Of a stretch of 64,000 nt of DNA, positions 24,188 through 33,062 are shown one piece after another. Source of the stretch: Bremerella cremea (lineage in GTDB: Bacteria > Planctomycetota > Planctomycetia > Pirellulales > Pirellulaceae); the NCBI RefSeq assembly GCF_003335505.1, contig NZ_QPEX01000028.1, positions 186,001 to 250,000 of the forward strand, written 5' to 3'. Below the pieces are notes generated by a model. The model saw nothing but the letters and a program-made list of their open reading frames with translations, ran no database searches and was not told where the DNA came from. The first letter of the stretch is position 1; every line of letters starts with the position of its first letter. A program made the translations under genes and the position numbers.

Positions 24188-24202
24188 GCAATCGGTGTGC
24201 CA
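24188..24202 (-). promoter_or_regulatory. Sigma-54 (RpoN) promoter of the flgF operon
   Basis: The minus strand reads TGGCAC-ACCGA-TTGC, an exact match to the -24/-12 consensus TGGCAC-N5-TTGC with the required ten bases between GG and GC. The expected start of transcription is about 40 bases before the flgF ATG. Sigma-54 drives rod and hook genes in many bacteria, with an NtrC-type activator such as FlrC/FleR; no such activator gene is in the window. Confidence 0.75.
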
Positions 24203-24311
24203 AAGAGAGACAACACCGCAAAGAAAATATCAAGAGATCGCCAAGTGCCGACAGACAAAAGAGTTATCGTGCTGATAGCATCAAGTGCTGGCAAGCCGGT
24301 AAGAATTTCCT

Positions 24312-24345
24312 CTCACCCGGCAACCGGAAAAAGGTGCCGGGTGAG
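24312..24345 (-). terminator. Hairpin between hemC and flgF
   Basis: CTCACCCGGCA (24312-24322) pairs perfectly with TGCCGGGTGAG (24335-24345) around 12 bases. It lies 30 bp past the hemC stop. Only a weak T-rich stretch follows (AAATTCTT), so it is a probable but imperfect terminator separating hemC from the flagellar block. Confidence 0.55.
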
Positions 24346-24374
24346 GTCGGCAAAGATTGCGATAGCAGGACGTA

Positions 24375-25313
24375 TTAACCGCGTCCGCCGGTGTTCCGCG
24401 CGTAGCTAATAATGCGTTGAGCGCCTTGAATGATCAACTGCGAAGCAACTTGGCGGCCAATCTCTTCCGCTTTCTCAGGCGGACCGCAGGCATAAGCCGA
24501 GATCTTTTGCACGCCATCGCCACTGATGACGATGCCGTCCAAGTGAAGGAGGTTGCGCTCGACTTCAATGCGTCCCCAAGCACCCACAGGAGCAAGACAC
24601 CCACCACGTAGTTCCGCTAAGAGTCTGCGTTCCGCCTGAACGCAGTGATAGCTATCGGGGTGATGCAGCACACTGACTGCTTGCCGTGCCCGGTGATCTT
24701 TTTCGCGGACTTCGATGCCGAGGGCACCTTGGCCTACAGCCGGCAGCATGATTCGTTTGTCCATCACATGGACAATGCGTTCAGCCATTTCCAAACGCCG
24801 CAGTCCGGCTTCAGCGAGGACGATTGCATCGTATTCACCCTCGTCCATTTTTCGCAAACGAGTCTCTACGTTTCCGCGAATATCACGGATATCGAGATCA
24901 GAGCGGACGTGCAGCAGTTGAGCGCGTCGTCGGACGCTGCCGGTACCAATGATAGCACCATGGGGCAATGTATCGACATGAAAACCGCCGCGCGAAACCA
25001 AGACATCGCCACACGCTTCCCGTACCGGTACGGCTGCTAAAGCGAGCCCTGGCGTTTGCTCTGTCGGGAGGTCTTTCAGGCTGTGGACCGCGATATCTAC
25101 GCGGTTATCCAACAGCGCCGCTTGGATCTCTTTGGTGAAGAGCCCTTGGCCACCAATCTCGCCGAGCGGACCGGTGGTTACGTCGCCGGTGGTCGAAACA
25201 TGCACGATCTCGACGGGCTGGCCACTCTGGCGTAATTCCTGGGCGACCCAAGTTGCCTGCCAAAGGGCTAAAGGACTGCTGCGCGTACCAATGCGGAGAG
25301 GCTCACCGTTCAT
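24375..25313 (-). CDS. hemC: Hydroxymethylbilane synthase (porphobilinogen deaminase)
   Basis: A 312-residue cytoplasmic enzyme that joins four porphobilinogens into hydroxymethylbilane in haem synthesis. Visible motifs: RIGTRSSPLALWQA at 7-20, GLFTKEIQAALL near 57, VHSLKDLPTE near 76-85, IGTGSVRRRAQLLH near 121 and ELRGGCLAPVGA near 235, whose Cys holds the dipyrromethane cofactor. Length is normal. It stands alone among the haem genes in this window. Confidence 0.97.
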   Translation of the reverse strand: MNGEPLRIGTRSSPLALWQATWVAQELRQSGQPVEIVHVSTTGDVTTGPLGEIGGQGLFTKEIQAALLDNRVDIAVHSLKDLPTEQTPGLALAAVPVREACGDVLVSRGGFHVDTLPHGAIIGTGSVRRRAQLLHVRSDLDIRDIRGNVETRLRKMDEGEYDAIVLAEAGLRRLEMAERIVHVMDKRIMLPAVGQGALGIEVREKDHRARQAVSVLHHPDSYHCVQAERRLLAELRGGCLAPVGAWGRIEVERNLLHLDGIVISGDGVQKISAYACGPPEKAEEIGRQVASQLIIQGAQRIISYARNTGGRG

Positions 25314-25451
25314 GCGTGCAATTTCGTTCCATGGATCAAAGGCAGGACGAGATGGAGGTCTTTTTTCTTACACAGGATTGGGATGGTTAGTGAAGAAAAA
25401 GACAAATTGCCGAAGGGCTCAGGGTCAAATATGAAATCTAGCTTCCAATAA

Positions 25452-25478
25452 GCTAAGCTAATGACCTGAGCTCGCTCA
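25452..25478. other. Inverted repeat between the DUF502 gene and hemC
   Basis: GCTAATGA (25452-25459) pairs with TCATTAGC (25471-25478) around an 11-base loop that itself contains GAGCTC. It lies about 100 bp past the DUF502 stop; no T-run follows. It may be a weak terminator or an operator for hemC. Confidence 0.3.
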
Positions 25479-25579
25479 TTAGCATACATAAGAAATTGTT
25501 ATTCGGGGAGTTGGGGTAATCAACAAAGATGTACATTCCGCGAAAGCGATGTTTGAAAAACATTCGCTGTAGTAAAGGT

Positions 25580-26539
25580 TCAGCCGTTTTCCGAGTGGAG
25601 ATCGGTGTCGTTTGATTCCTTTTCCTGTTTTTTTAGCCGGGCCTGAATTTGGCCCGCGACGGGCGACCCTTGCGTATTTTGGTGTGGAGGAACCACCACT
25701 CCACAGCTAACAATAAATTGAAAGGCTTGATCGAGCGTAATGTTTAATTCAATCGTTTCGCTTTTTTTCGCATTGACCGTAAATCCGGTCGCAGGCATCG
25801 GAGAGGTCGGTATCAGCACCGTAACCACGGGCTCGCCTGCTTTATCTTGAATATCGAGCAGGCTTTCGCTTGTGACGAAACCTAGCGACCACATCCCTTT
25901 TCGCGGGTATTCCACGGCGACAACGCGGGTAAATTGAATCTCCTGCTCGTTCAGGAGGAAGTCGGTAACTTGCTTCACCGAGCCATAAACGTTGCGAATA
26001 ATCGGCAAGCGGTTCATGATCTGGTGCTCTGAGGCATTCCAAAGAATTCTACCGAGACCGCCAGCGAGAAATTTGCCAGCGAAGTAAAGCGCCAGAATGC
26101 ATACCGACAAAACACACGGTATCGTCACCTTCCGCTTGAGAAACGTTTGCTGCACGTACTGCTCGTAGACACCGTAGCCGGTCACCGGCATCAGTTGATC
26201 GTGCAGGTTATTGTAAACCGCGTTGTAAATTTTTGCTGGTACCCACTGCCCATTTACCGTTTTGTGATATACGGTCGAATCGTAAGTCGTTGTTACATCT
26301 TCTGGCGCCGCACCTGGTAGGTCGCGGTGGATGTCCTGAATGAACCACACAATTGCTGTGCGCGCGGTCGTTTCTATAGGAACCAAAATATAGTTTTGGA
26401 TTGTTGCAAAAATCCAAATGAAGATCACGATGGTCAGCAACGGAGGAGCTGCAATCGCCAGACCACGTAAGACCGCACGGCGAAAACTATGAAACCCGTT
26501 TATTGGCGGCGGGTTGGTATTCGAGAGTTCTTTGGCCAT
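25580..26539 (-). CDS. DUF502 family membrane protein
   Basis: A 319-residue protein with two likely transmembrane helices, near residues 28-50 (GLAIAAPPLLTIVIFIWIFA) and about 143-160, followed by the DUF502 core: NRLPIIRNVYGSVKQVTDFL near 187-206, then EYPRKGMWSLGFVT and VLIPTSPMPATGFT. DUF502 proteins are inner-membrane proteins of unknown function. A ~75-residue hydrophilic insertion between the two helices is longer than in the usual ~200-residue members, and the C-terminus has a Lys/Glu-rich tail. Flanked by comF and hemC on the same strand. Confidence 0.85.
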   Translation of the reverse strand: MAKELSNTNPPPINGFHSFRRAVLRGLAIAAPPLLTIVIFIWIFATIQNYILVPIETTARTAIVWFIQDIHRDLPGAAPEDVTTTYDSTVYHKTVNGQWVPAKIYNAVYNNLHDQLMPVTGYGVYEQYVQQTFLKRKVTIPCVLSVCILALYFAGKFLAGGLGRILWNASEHQIMNRLPIIRNVYGSVKQVTDFLLNEQEIQFTRVVAVEYPRKGMWSLGFVTSESLLDIQDKAGEPVVTVLIPTSPMPATGFTVNAKKSETIELNITLDQAFQFIVSCGVVVPPHQNTQGSPVAGQIQARLKKQEKESNDTDLHSENG

Positions 26540-26757
26540 GGATGTGAGCGTCTCTTCGTCGCGTATTAGGAAAACCGACCGTTACGTCGAGGGAACACCA
26601 TCCATGGCAGCACCCCATTTTGTGGGGGAAGTCATCACGTTGTCTCTTGCGGCAACGCAGCTTGCTTCCATGCCGTTCCTTCTTGCTTCGATTTTTAGTA
26701 CGCGGAGAAAACAGTCAAATCGGTTTCATTTTTTTGAAATTTGCTGGTAAAGGTCTC

Positions 26758-27522
26758 TTAAACGTCAGAGAACGCCCCAGTAGACCGAGCCACCACGGCA
26801 ACATGGATAGCCGCTGCTCCTGCTCGTCGCAGCGTTTTTGCCAGTTCCGATAACGTCGATCCAGTCGTTAAAATATCGTCGACCAGCAGAATCGGTTGAT
26901 CGGTGGCAAGTGCCCCGACTACTTGAAACGCGCCTTGCACGTTCCTCTTGCGAGCCGTGAAAGAAAGCTCGCTTTGCTTGGCCAGACGGCGATGGCAGGC
27001 GACCAGCTTTTCGCTTTTCCAATTCTTGTAGGCTGCTAAAGATTGTGCGATGACCGCAGCAGAGCTCATGCCGCGACGAATGCGGCGCGTCCAGTGCATC
27101 GGCACGGCAACAACCATTGGCTCTGGCGACCAGTCCGTGGGCAGTTGTTGAGCAAGTAGCTGCCCCAAGTCCCACGCACTAGCGGCTCCACGGCTGGTCT
27201 TGGAGTTGAGGATCGCTTCTCCTAGCGCACCTTCGTAGTTTCCTACGGCCGTGATGCTCTCAAACGGAAGAGACAGGTGGTGGCATGCCGGACAGTTCTC
27301 AGACGAGAGCTCGTTCGCGTGAGCGAGTACCGCCGAACAGCGAACACATTTACGCCACTGGGGAAGCTCCAGCTGGCATCGATCGCAAAGAACATACGGG
27401 TGTCGATAGTTGGACACTTCGCCCTGGCACAGGCAACAAGCCCCTGGGAGCAGAATCTCTAGCAAGTCGCGACCGACGCGACGAACCGTCTGCGAGGCTT
27501 GTCGTAGGAAAGAAGTTCGCAT
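26758..27522 (-). CDS. comF: ComF family phosphoribosyltransferase-like protein
   Basis: A 254-residue protein with an N-terminal double zinc-ribbon: paired Cys in CCLC, CDRC, CVRC and CPAC between about residues 31 and 80. A PRTase domain follows, with PMHWTRRIRRGMSSAAVIAQ and the PRPP-binding loop ILLVDDILTTGSTLSELA near 212-229. ComF proteins help take up single-stranded DNA in naturally competent bacteria, but the family is also found in species without known competence. No other competence genes are nearby. Confidence 0.9.
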   Translation of the reverse strand: MRTSFLRQASQTVRRVGRDLLEILLPGACCLCQGEVSNYRHPYVLCDRCQLELPQWRKCVRCSAVLAHANELSSENCPACHHLSLPFESITAVGNYEGALGEAILNSKTSRGAASAWDLGQLLAQQLPTDWSPEPMVVAVPMHWTRRIRRGMSSAAVIAQSLAAYKNWKSEKLVACHRRLAKQSELSFTARKRNVQGAFQVVGALATDQPILLVDDILTTGSTLSELAKTLRRAGAAAIHVAVVARSTGAFSDV

Positions 27523-27699
27523 TGATAAGGATCGCTCATGAGATGGGCTGCTTGAGAGAACGTTTGTTATCCCCCATCGTCGTGGTGCCCGTCAAACGAT
27601 TGACGGGTTTTCGTCTTTGGCGATTTCGCCGAAACCGGTATAAATCGCATCCCTGACCTTTTACTCGCTGCTAGCAAGCCGGACGGGCGGCATAAATCC

Positions 27700-28839
27700 A
27701 TGACCCTGATCGACCGCTACCTGCTGATTCAATTCCTCAAGTCGTTTCTGATCTTCTTTGTCAGCTTTACGGGGCTGTTCATTGTGATTGACTCGTTCAA
27801 TAACCTGGACGAGTTTTTGAAATACGGCGACATGACCGGCAGTACGTTCGGTGTGCTGTGGGACTACTATAGTCCGCGGGTGTTTACCTTCTTTGGGATG
27901 ACCAGCGGTATTCTGACGTTGATCGCTGCCATGTTCACGGTCACGTGGATTCAGCGGCATAATGAAATGACCGCTTTGATGGCGGCAGGAATCTCGCAGG
28001 CCAGAATCGTAAGGCCGATTATCATCGCGGTGCTGGTGATTGCCGTGATGGGTGTATTGAATCGTGAATTGTTGATCCCGCGTTACATTGATCGACTCAG
28101 CCGAAACGCCCAGGACTGGATGGGGGAATCGAAAAAGGCTTTGCAGCAGAAGTACGACAATCAAACTGACGTGCTTATCAACGGGGCCTCAACCTACGCT
28201 AACGAACAACGGATCGAGTCTCCTAATTTTCGTTTGCCGGACAGCTACGAAGGCGTTGGCGACCAAATTTTGGGGGCCAATGCTTTCTATAAGCCACCCA
28301 CTGCCGATCGACCGGGGGGGTTCCTGGTAGATGGACTAACGAAACCAGAAACAACCGCAGGGGTTCCTTCCATTGACCTGAACGGTGAACCGCTTGTCTT
28401 AATGCCAGGCGACAATCGTTGGCTTAACCCGAACCAGTGTTTTCTGGTAACCGGCTTAACATTCGAGCAGTTGACGGCCAGCAGCCAGTGGCGAGATTAT
28501 GCTTCGACTTACGATCTTATTTCGACGCTCAGCAATCGGAGCCTCGACGTTGGGGCAGACGTACGAGTAGAAATTCATAGCCGTATCGTACAGCCGTTTC
28601 TCGATATCACGTTGCTCTTTCTCGGCTTGCCGATTGTGCTGCGAAAAGAAAACCGCAACATCTTCGTCGCGATTGGCTATTGCCTATTGGTCGTTATCGG
28701 CTTCTATGCGGTGACGTTGGCTTGCAAAGCGATGGGAAGCAGCTACTACGGGATCCGCTCCCCTGCCCTGGCCGCGTTCATCCCCTTGATCATCTTTGTG
28801 CCGATAGCAACGGCCATGTCGACGCCGCTGCGAAGTTAA
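27700..28839 (+). CDS. LptF/LptG family (YjgP/YjgQ) permease
   Basis: A 379-residue membrane protein. Three helices near residues 15-37, 58-80 and 100-120 are followed by a ~180-residue periplasmic part and a cluster of three helices from about 300 to 375, the LptF/LptG topology. These proteins form the membrane part of the LptBFG ABC exporter that moves lipopolysaccharide to the outer membrane, so the gene supports a diderm envelope. Which of the two subunits it is cannot be decided. Its stop codon overlaps the stop of the converging isomerase gene. Confidence 0.85.
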   Translation: MTLIDRYLLIQFLKSFLIFFVSFTGLFIVIDSFNNLDEFLKYGDMTGSTFGVLWDYYSPRVFTFFGMTSGILTLIAAMFTVTWIQRHNEMTALMAAGISQARIVRPIIIAVLVIAVMGVLNRELLIPRYIDRLSRNAQDWMGESKKALQQKYDNQTDVLINGASTYANEQRIESPNFRLPDSYEGVGDQILGANAFYKPPTADRPGGFLVDGLTKPETTAGVPSIDLNGEPLVLMPGDNRWLNPNQCFLVTGLTFEQLTASSQWRDYASTYDLISTLSNRSLDVGADVRVEIHSRIVQPFLDITLLFLGLPIVLRKENRNIFVAIGYCLLVVIGFYAVTLACKAMGSSYYGIRSPALAAFIPLIIFVPIATAMSTPLRS

Positions 28840-29726
28840 TCGTTGCCCCAGTGCTGGGCGATTTTCTGACGAAGAAAATCGGCGCTGCGCCGAAGCTGCT
28901 CGATGCCGTCCACGCCATCTTCAATGCTGATCCAACTGTCGAAGCCTTGGCTTTTCAGTTCGCTGAAGATCGCATCGTAGTCGTTAAGCCCTTTGCCGAT
29001 TTCGCCATGACTTAGACGCTTAGCGTAACCTTGACTTCCCCCTTCTTCCCGCCGCAAATCTTCCAAGGTTCCTTCCAGCAAGTAGCGATCGCTGGCGTGC
29101 ATCGTCACGACTCGATCGGATACTCGCTTGAGCAGTTCCAACGGATCGTCTCCGGCCAGAAAGGCGTTGCTCGGGTCGTAGTTCACGCCGAAGTTCGGGT
29201 GATCGATCGCGGCGACTAAATCGCAGAAGACATCCATCTTCTGCGCGAATTCAGGGTAGTCCCAAAAGTCGTCTTTGTAGTGATTCTCTAGAATCAAAGT
29301 GACGCCACGCGCTTGGGCGAACGGCAGGCAAGCACTAATGCTATCCGCTGCCAGCTTGACGCCTTCTGCTACGCTTAACTCAGGACGCCGCTGCCCACTA
29401 AGCACGCGGCAATAGCTGCCACCCAATGTGTAGGTCATTTCGATCCAACGTTTCTGCTTGGCAATCTCCGCTTCCCGAAAGCCCACATCGGGATGCGTGA
29501 AGTCAGGCGAACAGCAGAGCATGGGGATTGTCATGCCGAGGTCTTCCACTTGCTGGCGGAATCGAGGCCAGTTTGCTTCATCCGCCATTTCGAGGAAGCC
29601 CGCATAGAACTCGAGACCGTCGATATCGAGCGTGGTAGCTAGATCGAACCACTCGGTTAGTTTCATCGAGCCATCTTTGCAGAGAGCTTGCATGTAGGCT
29701 TTGGGAAAGGCGGCAAGTTGAGGCAT
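28836..29726 (-). CDS. Sugar phosphate isomerase/epimerase (AP-endonuclease 2 TIM-barrel family)
   Basis: A 296-residue xylose-isomerase-like TIM barrel. Visible metal-ligand segments are LILENHYKDD near 143-152, FGVNYDPSNAFLAG near 178-191, TMHASDRY near 208 and WISIEDGVDGIEQLR near 264-278. Members isomerise or epimerise free or keto sugars. It is the last gene of a leftward block with a dehydrogenase, a HUMPS-family enzyme, an SGNH hydrolase and a DUF1080 protein, which fits sugar catabolism. The exact substrate is unknown. Confidence 0.88.
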   Translation of the reverse strand: MPQLAAFPKAYMQALCKDGSMKLTEWFDLATTLDIDGLEFYAGFLEMADEANWPRFRQQVEDLGMTIPMLCCSPDFTHPDVGFREAEIAKQKRWIEMTYTLGGSYCRVLSGQRRPELSVAEGVKLAADSISACLPFAQARGVTLILENHYKDDFWDYPEFAQKMDVFCDLVAAIDHPNFGVNYDPSNAFLAGDDPLELLKRVSDRVVTMHASDRYLLEGTLEDLRREEGGSQGYAKRLSHGEIGKGLNDYDAIFSELKSQGFDSWISIEDGVDGIEQLRRSADFLRQKIAQHWGND

Positions 29727-29782
29727 GGGGAGGCTGCGGGGAAAGAAGAACGAGGAATTGGGTACGCAAACGGCAACTGTGG

Positions 29783-30811
29783 CTAGACCGGTTTGAGGAC
29801 GGACTTAACGACCTCGCCATGGTGCATTTTCTCGAAAGCTTCGTGCCATTGGTCGAGTGGCCAGACGCCGCCGATGATTGGTTTGACGTCGAGTTGTCCG
29901 CTGGTGAGCAAGGCCAGCACGCGTTCCCAAATGGGCCAATTGTGGCTGAAGCTCCCTTGGAGGGTCACGTTCTTTTGTACCAAAGGATCGAGATTGAAGC
30001 CTAGGGGCTGCGGTCCCCAGCCTACCTTGCTGATCCAGCCAGCGGGACGCACGACTTCCATGGCAATCTTTAACGTGGCACTGGCTCCGGCGGCGTCGAT
30101 TACCCCGTCGCAGCCGAGTCCGTCTCGCGTGCGCGCCCATTCGGCTGGGCTGCCGATGATCCCTTCGCAGCCGTAATGTTGCTGGGCAATTTCCAGACGC
30201 CGACGATCTGCCTCTAGGCCAACCAAGGCCACCTCGGCACCGCACAGTCGAGCCATAGCCGCGCACAGAATCCCGATGGTACCGGGACCAAGCACAACAA
30301 CGCGATCGCCTGGTTCGATCCGAGCATTTCGCACAACCGCGTTGTAAGCAACGCAGCACGGTTCCGTTAGGCAGGCATATTCAAACGGTAAGCTATCGGG
30401 GACCGAATGCAAAATTCTAGCGGGAACACGGACGTAGCGAGTCATCGCTCCATCGACCCCATACCCGAATCCCTTGCGGCTGGGATCGAGGTTGTAGAGG
30501 CCACGACGCGTCATGGGGCTGCGCTGATCGATGATGGCAGCCGTCTCGCTGACGACACGGTCTCCTTTCTGCCAGCCTTCGACAGAGGAACCGACCTCGA
30601 GGATCTTGCCGCCGAATTCGTGACCAAGGACCACGGGATAATTCACTGGCCAAGAATGGTCGGCGGTCCATTGGTGAAGGTCGCTGCCACATACCCCGAC
30701 ATTGGCGACTTCCAAAAGAACATCTTCGTGCCCAATCTCAGGGCATGCGATTTCACGTAATTCGACCGCTCCCTTTTCCGGAGCAAAATTGACCACGGCT
30801 GCAGATTTCAT
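29783..30811 (-). CDS. Zinc-type medium-chain alcohol/polyol dehydrogenase
   Basis: A 342-residue MDR-family oxidoreductase. Seen: GVCGSDLHQW near 36-45 (catalytic zinc Cys), LGHEFGGKILEVG near 61-73, LTEPCCVAYNAV near 147-158 and the NAD(P) Rossmann motif VVLGPGTIGILCAA near 171-184. The structural-zinc lobe with four Cys is not evident, as in some polyol dehydrogenases. It probably oxidises a sugar or polyol hydroxyl group. It sits between the isomerase and the HUMPS-family enzyme on the same strand. Confidence 0.88.
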   Translation of the reverse strand: MKSAAVVNFAPEKGAVELREIACPEIGHEDVLLEVANVGVCGSDLHQWTADHSWPVNYPVVLGHEFGGKILEVGSSVEGWQKGDRVVSETAAIIDQRSPMTRRGLYNLDPSRKGFGYGVDGAMTRYVRVPARILHSVPDSLPFEYACLTEPCCVAYNAVVRNARIEPGDRVVVLGPGTIGILCAAMARLCGAEVALVGLEADRRRLEIAQQHYGCEGIIGSPAEWARTRDGLGCDGVIDAAGASATLKIAMEVVRPAGWISKVGWGPQPLGFNLDPLVQKNVTLQGSFSHNWPIWERVLALLTSGQLDVKPIIGGVWPLDQWHEAFEKMHHGEVVKSVLKPV

Positions 30812-30862
30812 GGACGGGGAGTCCTCTCTTAGAAAAGGGGAGGGAGGGGCATCTGTCTGTGC

Positions 30863-31555
30863 TTATGCAACATCCTGGGCATGCACGGCGTCGCAAATCA
30901 TGCGGAGCGAAGCTTCCAGATCTCCATCGGCGGTCTTGAATGCGTCGGCATCGATCGTCAAGGGAGCCCCAAGCACGACTAGCGGCGCGCCATACTGAGG
31001 ACAAGCGATCGCTTGTTCGAGTGACAACCCGCCGACCGCTTGCACCGGCACGCTAACCGCTTGAACGACTTCACGCAGTTGATCCAAGGGGCTTGGCATC
31101 CTTAAGCCACGTGCCGCAATCCCACGGCGTTCGTCGTAGCCAATATGGTGAATGACATAGCCGCAGCCAAGATCTTCCAGCCGCTTTGCTCCGGCGACCA
31201 TGTCCTCGGAGACCATGTTGTCTCCCATCACTTGGCAACCGAAGTCGGCACCAGCTTTGACCACGCAGCGGATCGTTTCTTCGTGGGCGCGGGCCATCAC
31301 CACCACGTGCGTAGCCCCAGCTTTGGCCATCATTTCGGCTTCCAGGTAGCCGCCGTCCATCGTTTTTAGGTCGGCCACGATTGGGGTTTCGGGAAAAGCT
31401 TCGCGCAGCTTGCGAACGCCATGCAGTCCTTCCGCCAAGATCAACGGCGTGCCAGCTTCCAGCCAGTCGACTCCGGCCCGCATCGCCAAGTGGGCCGTTT
31501 CCAGGGCTTCGTCAATATTGGTCAAGTCGAGAGAGATTTGAACGATGGGGCGCAT
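30863..31555 (-). CDS. HUMPS-family enzyme (3-keto-L-gulonate-6-phosphate decarboxylase / hexulose-6-phosphate synthase like)
   Basis: A 230-residue protein of the OMP-decarboxylase fold. The hallmark VADLKTMDGGYLEAEMMAKA near residues 60-79 supplies the D-x-K-x-x-D acidic/lysine triad. EAGTPLILAEG near 33 and VPVQAVGGLSLEQA near 190 are also typical. Members either decarboxylate 3-keto-L-gulonate-6-P or condense formaldehyde with ribulose-5-P. The sequence alone does not choose. The partner 6-phospho-3-hexuloisomerase gene is not adjacent, so a sugar-acid route appears somewhat more likely. Confidence 0.82.
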   Translation of the reverse strand: MRPIVQISLDLTNIDEALETAHLAMRAGVDWLEAGTPLILAEGLHGVRKLREAFPETPIVADLKTMDGGYLEAEMMAKAGATHVVVMARAHEETIRCVVKAGADFGCQVMGDNMVSEDMVAGAKRLEDLGCGYVIHHIGYDERRGIAARGLRMPSPLDQLREVVQAVSVPVQAVGGLSLEQAIACPQYGAPLVVLGAPLTIDADAFKTADGDLEASLRMICDAVHAQDVA

Positions 31556-31689
31556 GAACGTCGTTTCCTCTGATTGAGGGCGAGGGATGTGAGAGGCAGA
31601 GAAAAGTCATTTCAGCGAAACGTATGACAGAGGAAAACGAGGAGGGGCAAGAATGTCACGGCTATCGCTGACTAGATAATCGAAGAGAG

Positions 31690-31726
31690 AGCAAGTCAGA
31701 GAAACACAAACCGTCTCTGACTTGCT
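31690..31726 (-). terminator. Hairpin after the SGNH hydrolase gene
   Basis: AGCAAGTCAGAGA (31690-31702) pairs perfectly with TCTCTGACTTGCT (31714-31726), loop 11 bases. It lies 17 bp past the stop of the SGNH gene. A T/C-rich but not T-pure stretch follows. It may reduce read-through into the three downstream sugar genes. Confidence 0.55.
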
Positions 31727-31742
31727 GGCGGCTGAAGTGTGG

Positions 31743-33020
31743 TTAGTTCTTTGGCTGAACCTTAATGGTATAGCGAACCGGCACGACGGCGTCTTTCGCT
31801 TTGGCGTACGCTTTGTCGTCGACGGCAAACATCTTGTCGCGGAGAACATCCATGGCCGATTGGATTTCAGGGTCTTCTTTACTCAGCCCCTGGAACTGGC
31901 GGAAATTAGTGACCAAGCTTTTGATCATGCTGGTCTCGAAAGCTTGTTTCCGCGCCACTTGATTCATCACGTTATCAAAAGGTTGCGAGAATGGATTGTC
32001 GAGGAACTCGGCAGCCAAATTAATTCCCGTCGAGAGCTGTTCTTTGGTGAACGTTTTGGTTTGATCGCCAAAGGTAACTTCCGCTTCGGGTGCCGAAAGA
32101 TTGTTAACTTTCAGGGTGAAACGGTTTAGGTCTTCGTTGAAGGGGGTAAACGGCAAGATGCTGACCGTGCCGTTGGGGTCCTTGTCGTTCCCGGTGAAGC
32201 AGAACGGATACCGCGTGCTTTCGATTTCGACGGTACCTTCCTTGTCGGCTTCGACAATCTTATGCCCGGCCGAGGCTTCCGGATCGCCACCGATGTTGAT
32301 GGTGATGGTACCAATGTCGCCACTGACGCCAAGGGCCTTGAGAAAGGCATAGGCCATGATCAAGTGGCCGTTGGCACTCGGGTGAACTCCATCGTTACCG
32401 GCAACGGGGTATTCTTCCCCCAGTTTCCCTTTGGCGGCCACCATCGAATCGTGCATTTCGCCAAAGACATCGGCATGCGAGAAATTATTTTCCTCTGCGA
32501 GCGACTTAGCGATCTCGCCGAGTTGTTTCAGGTTCGCGTTGTAAACTTGATCGAAGTCGGCACGATCACGGGCCCAGGTGAAGCTATCGACGACGCCTGG
32601 TGAACCGACAACCACCGTCACTCCTTCCTTCTTCATGCGGTCGATGATGTCCCGCATGCCCTTTTCATAAGCTTTGCCGATGTTGTCGTCGTATGCGCGA
32701 TACGAACCATCGTTCATACCGTAGCATGTGGTGATGACATCGGGGTGCCACGGGATTAAATCGTTTTCCATGCGACTGGCAAACCCAGGGGCTCGTTCAC
32801 CACCCCAGCCGAACTGGAAGCACTTGATGTCCAGTTCGGGGTGGCAAGCCAAAAGGTAGGTTTCCATGAACTTGCTGTATTGTTTCTGTTCGGTGATCGA
32901 ATCGCCAATGATGGCCAGACGATCTCCTTGTTTCAAAATCGGCTGCTGAGCAGCGGCGACATTCAACAGGCTAAACAAAAGTAAACAAGCCAAGGCAGTA
33001 CGCATGAGGGTAGCTCGCAT
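31743..33020 (-). CDS. Secreted SGNH/GDSL-family hydrolase
   Basis: A 425-residue protein with a signal peptide (TALACLLLFSLLNVAAAQQP) and an SGNH esterase domain to about residue 230: IIGDSITEQKQYSKF near 37-51 (block I Ser in GDS), CYGMNDGSY near 93-101 (block III Asn) and DGVHPSANGH near 205-214 (catalytic Asp and His). A ~190-residue C-terminal part of no recognised family follows. Such enzymes deacylate sugars or lipids outside the cytoplasm. It follows the DUF1080 gene and lies upstream of sugar catabolic genes, suggesting action on an acylated glycan. Confidence 0.88.
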   Translation of the reverse strand: MRATLMRTALACLLLFSLLNVAAAQQPILKQGDRLAIIGDSITEQKQYSKFMETYLLACHPELDIKCFQFGWGGERAPGFASRMENDLIPWHPDVITTCYGMNDGSYRAYDDNIGKAYEKGMRDIIDRMKKEGVTVVVGSPGVVDSFTWARDRADFDQVYNANLKQLGEIAKSLAEENNFSHADVFGEMHDSMVAAKGKLGEEYPVAGNDGVHPSANGHLIMAYAFLKALGVSGDIGTITINIGGDPEASAGHKIVEADKEGTVEIESTRYPFCFTGNDKDPNGTVSILPFTPFNEDLNRFTLKVNNLSAPEAEVTFGDQTKTFTKEQLSTGINLAAEFLDNPFSQPFDNVMNQVARKQAFETSMIKSLVTNFRQFQGLSKEDPEIQSAMDVLRDKMFAVDDKAYAKAKDAVVPVRYTIKVQPKN

Positions 33021-33062
33021 GATAATGGGATAGAAAGAAGGAAGGAGATGGGCAGTTCGAGA

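Noticed and set aside
30863..31555. A ribulose-monophosphate formaldehyde-fixation function for the HUMPS enzyme
   Set aside because: Possible from the fold, but no hexuloisomerase or formaldehyde-related gene is adjacent, so it was not used as the name.
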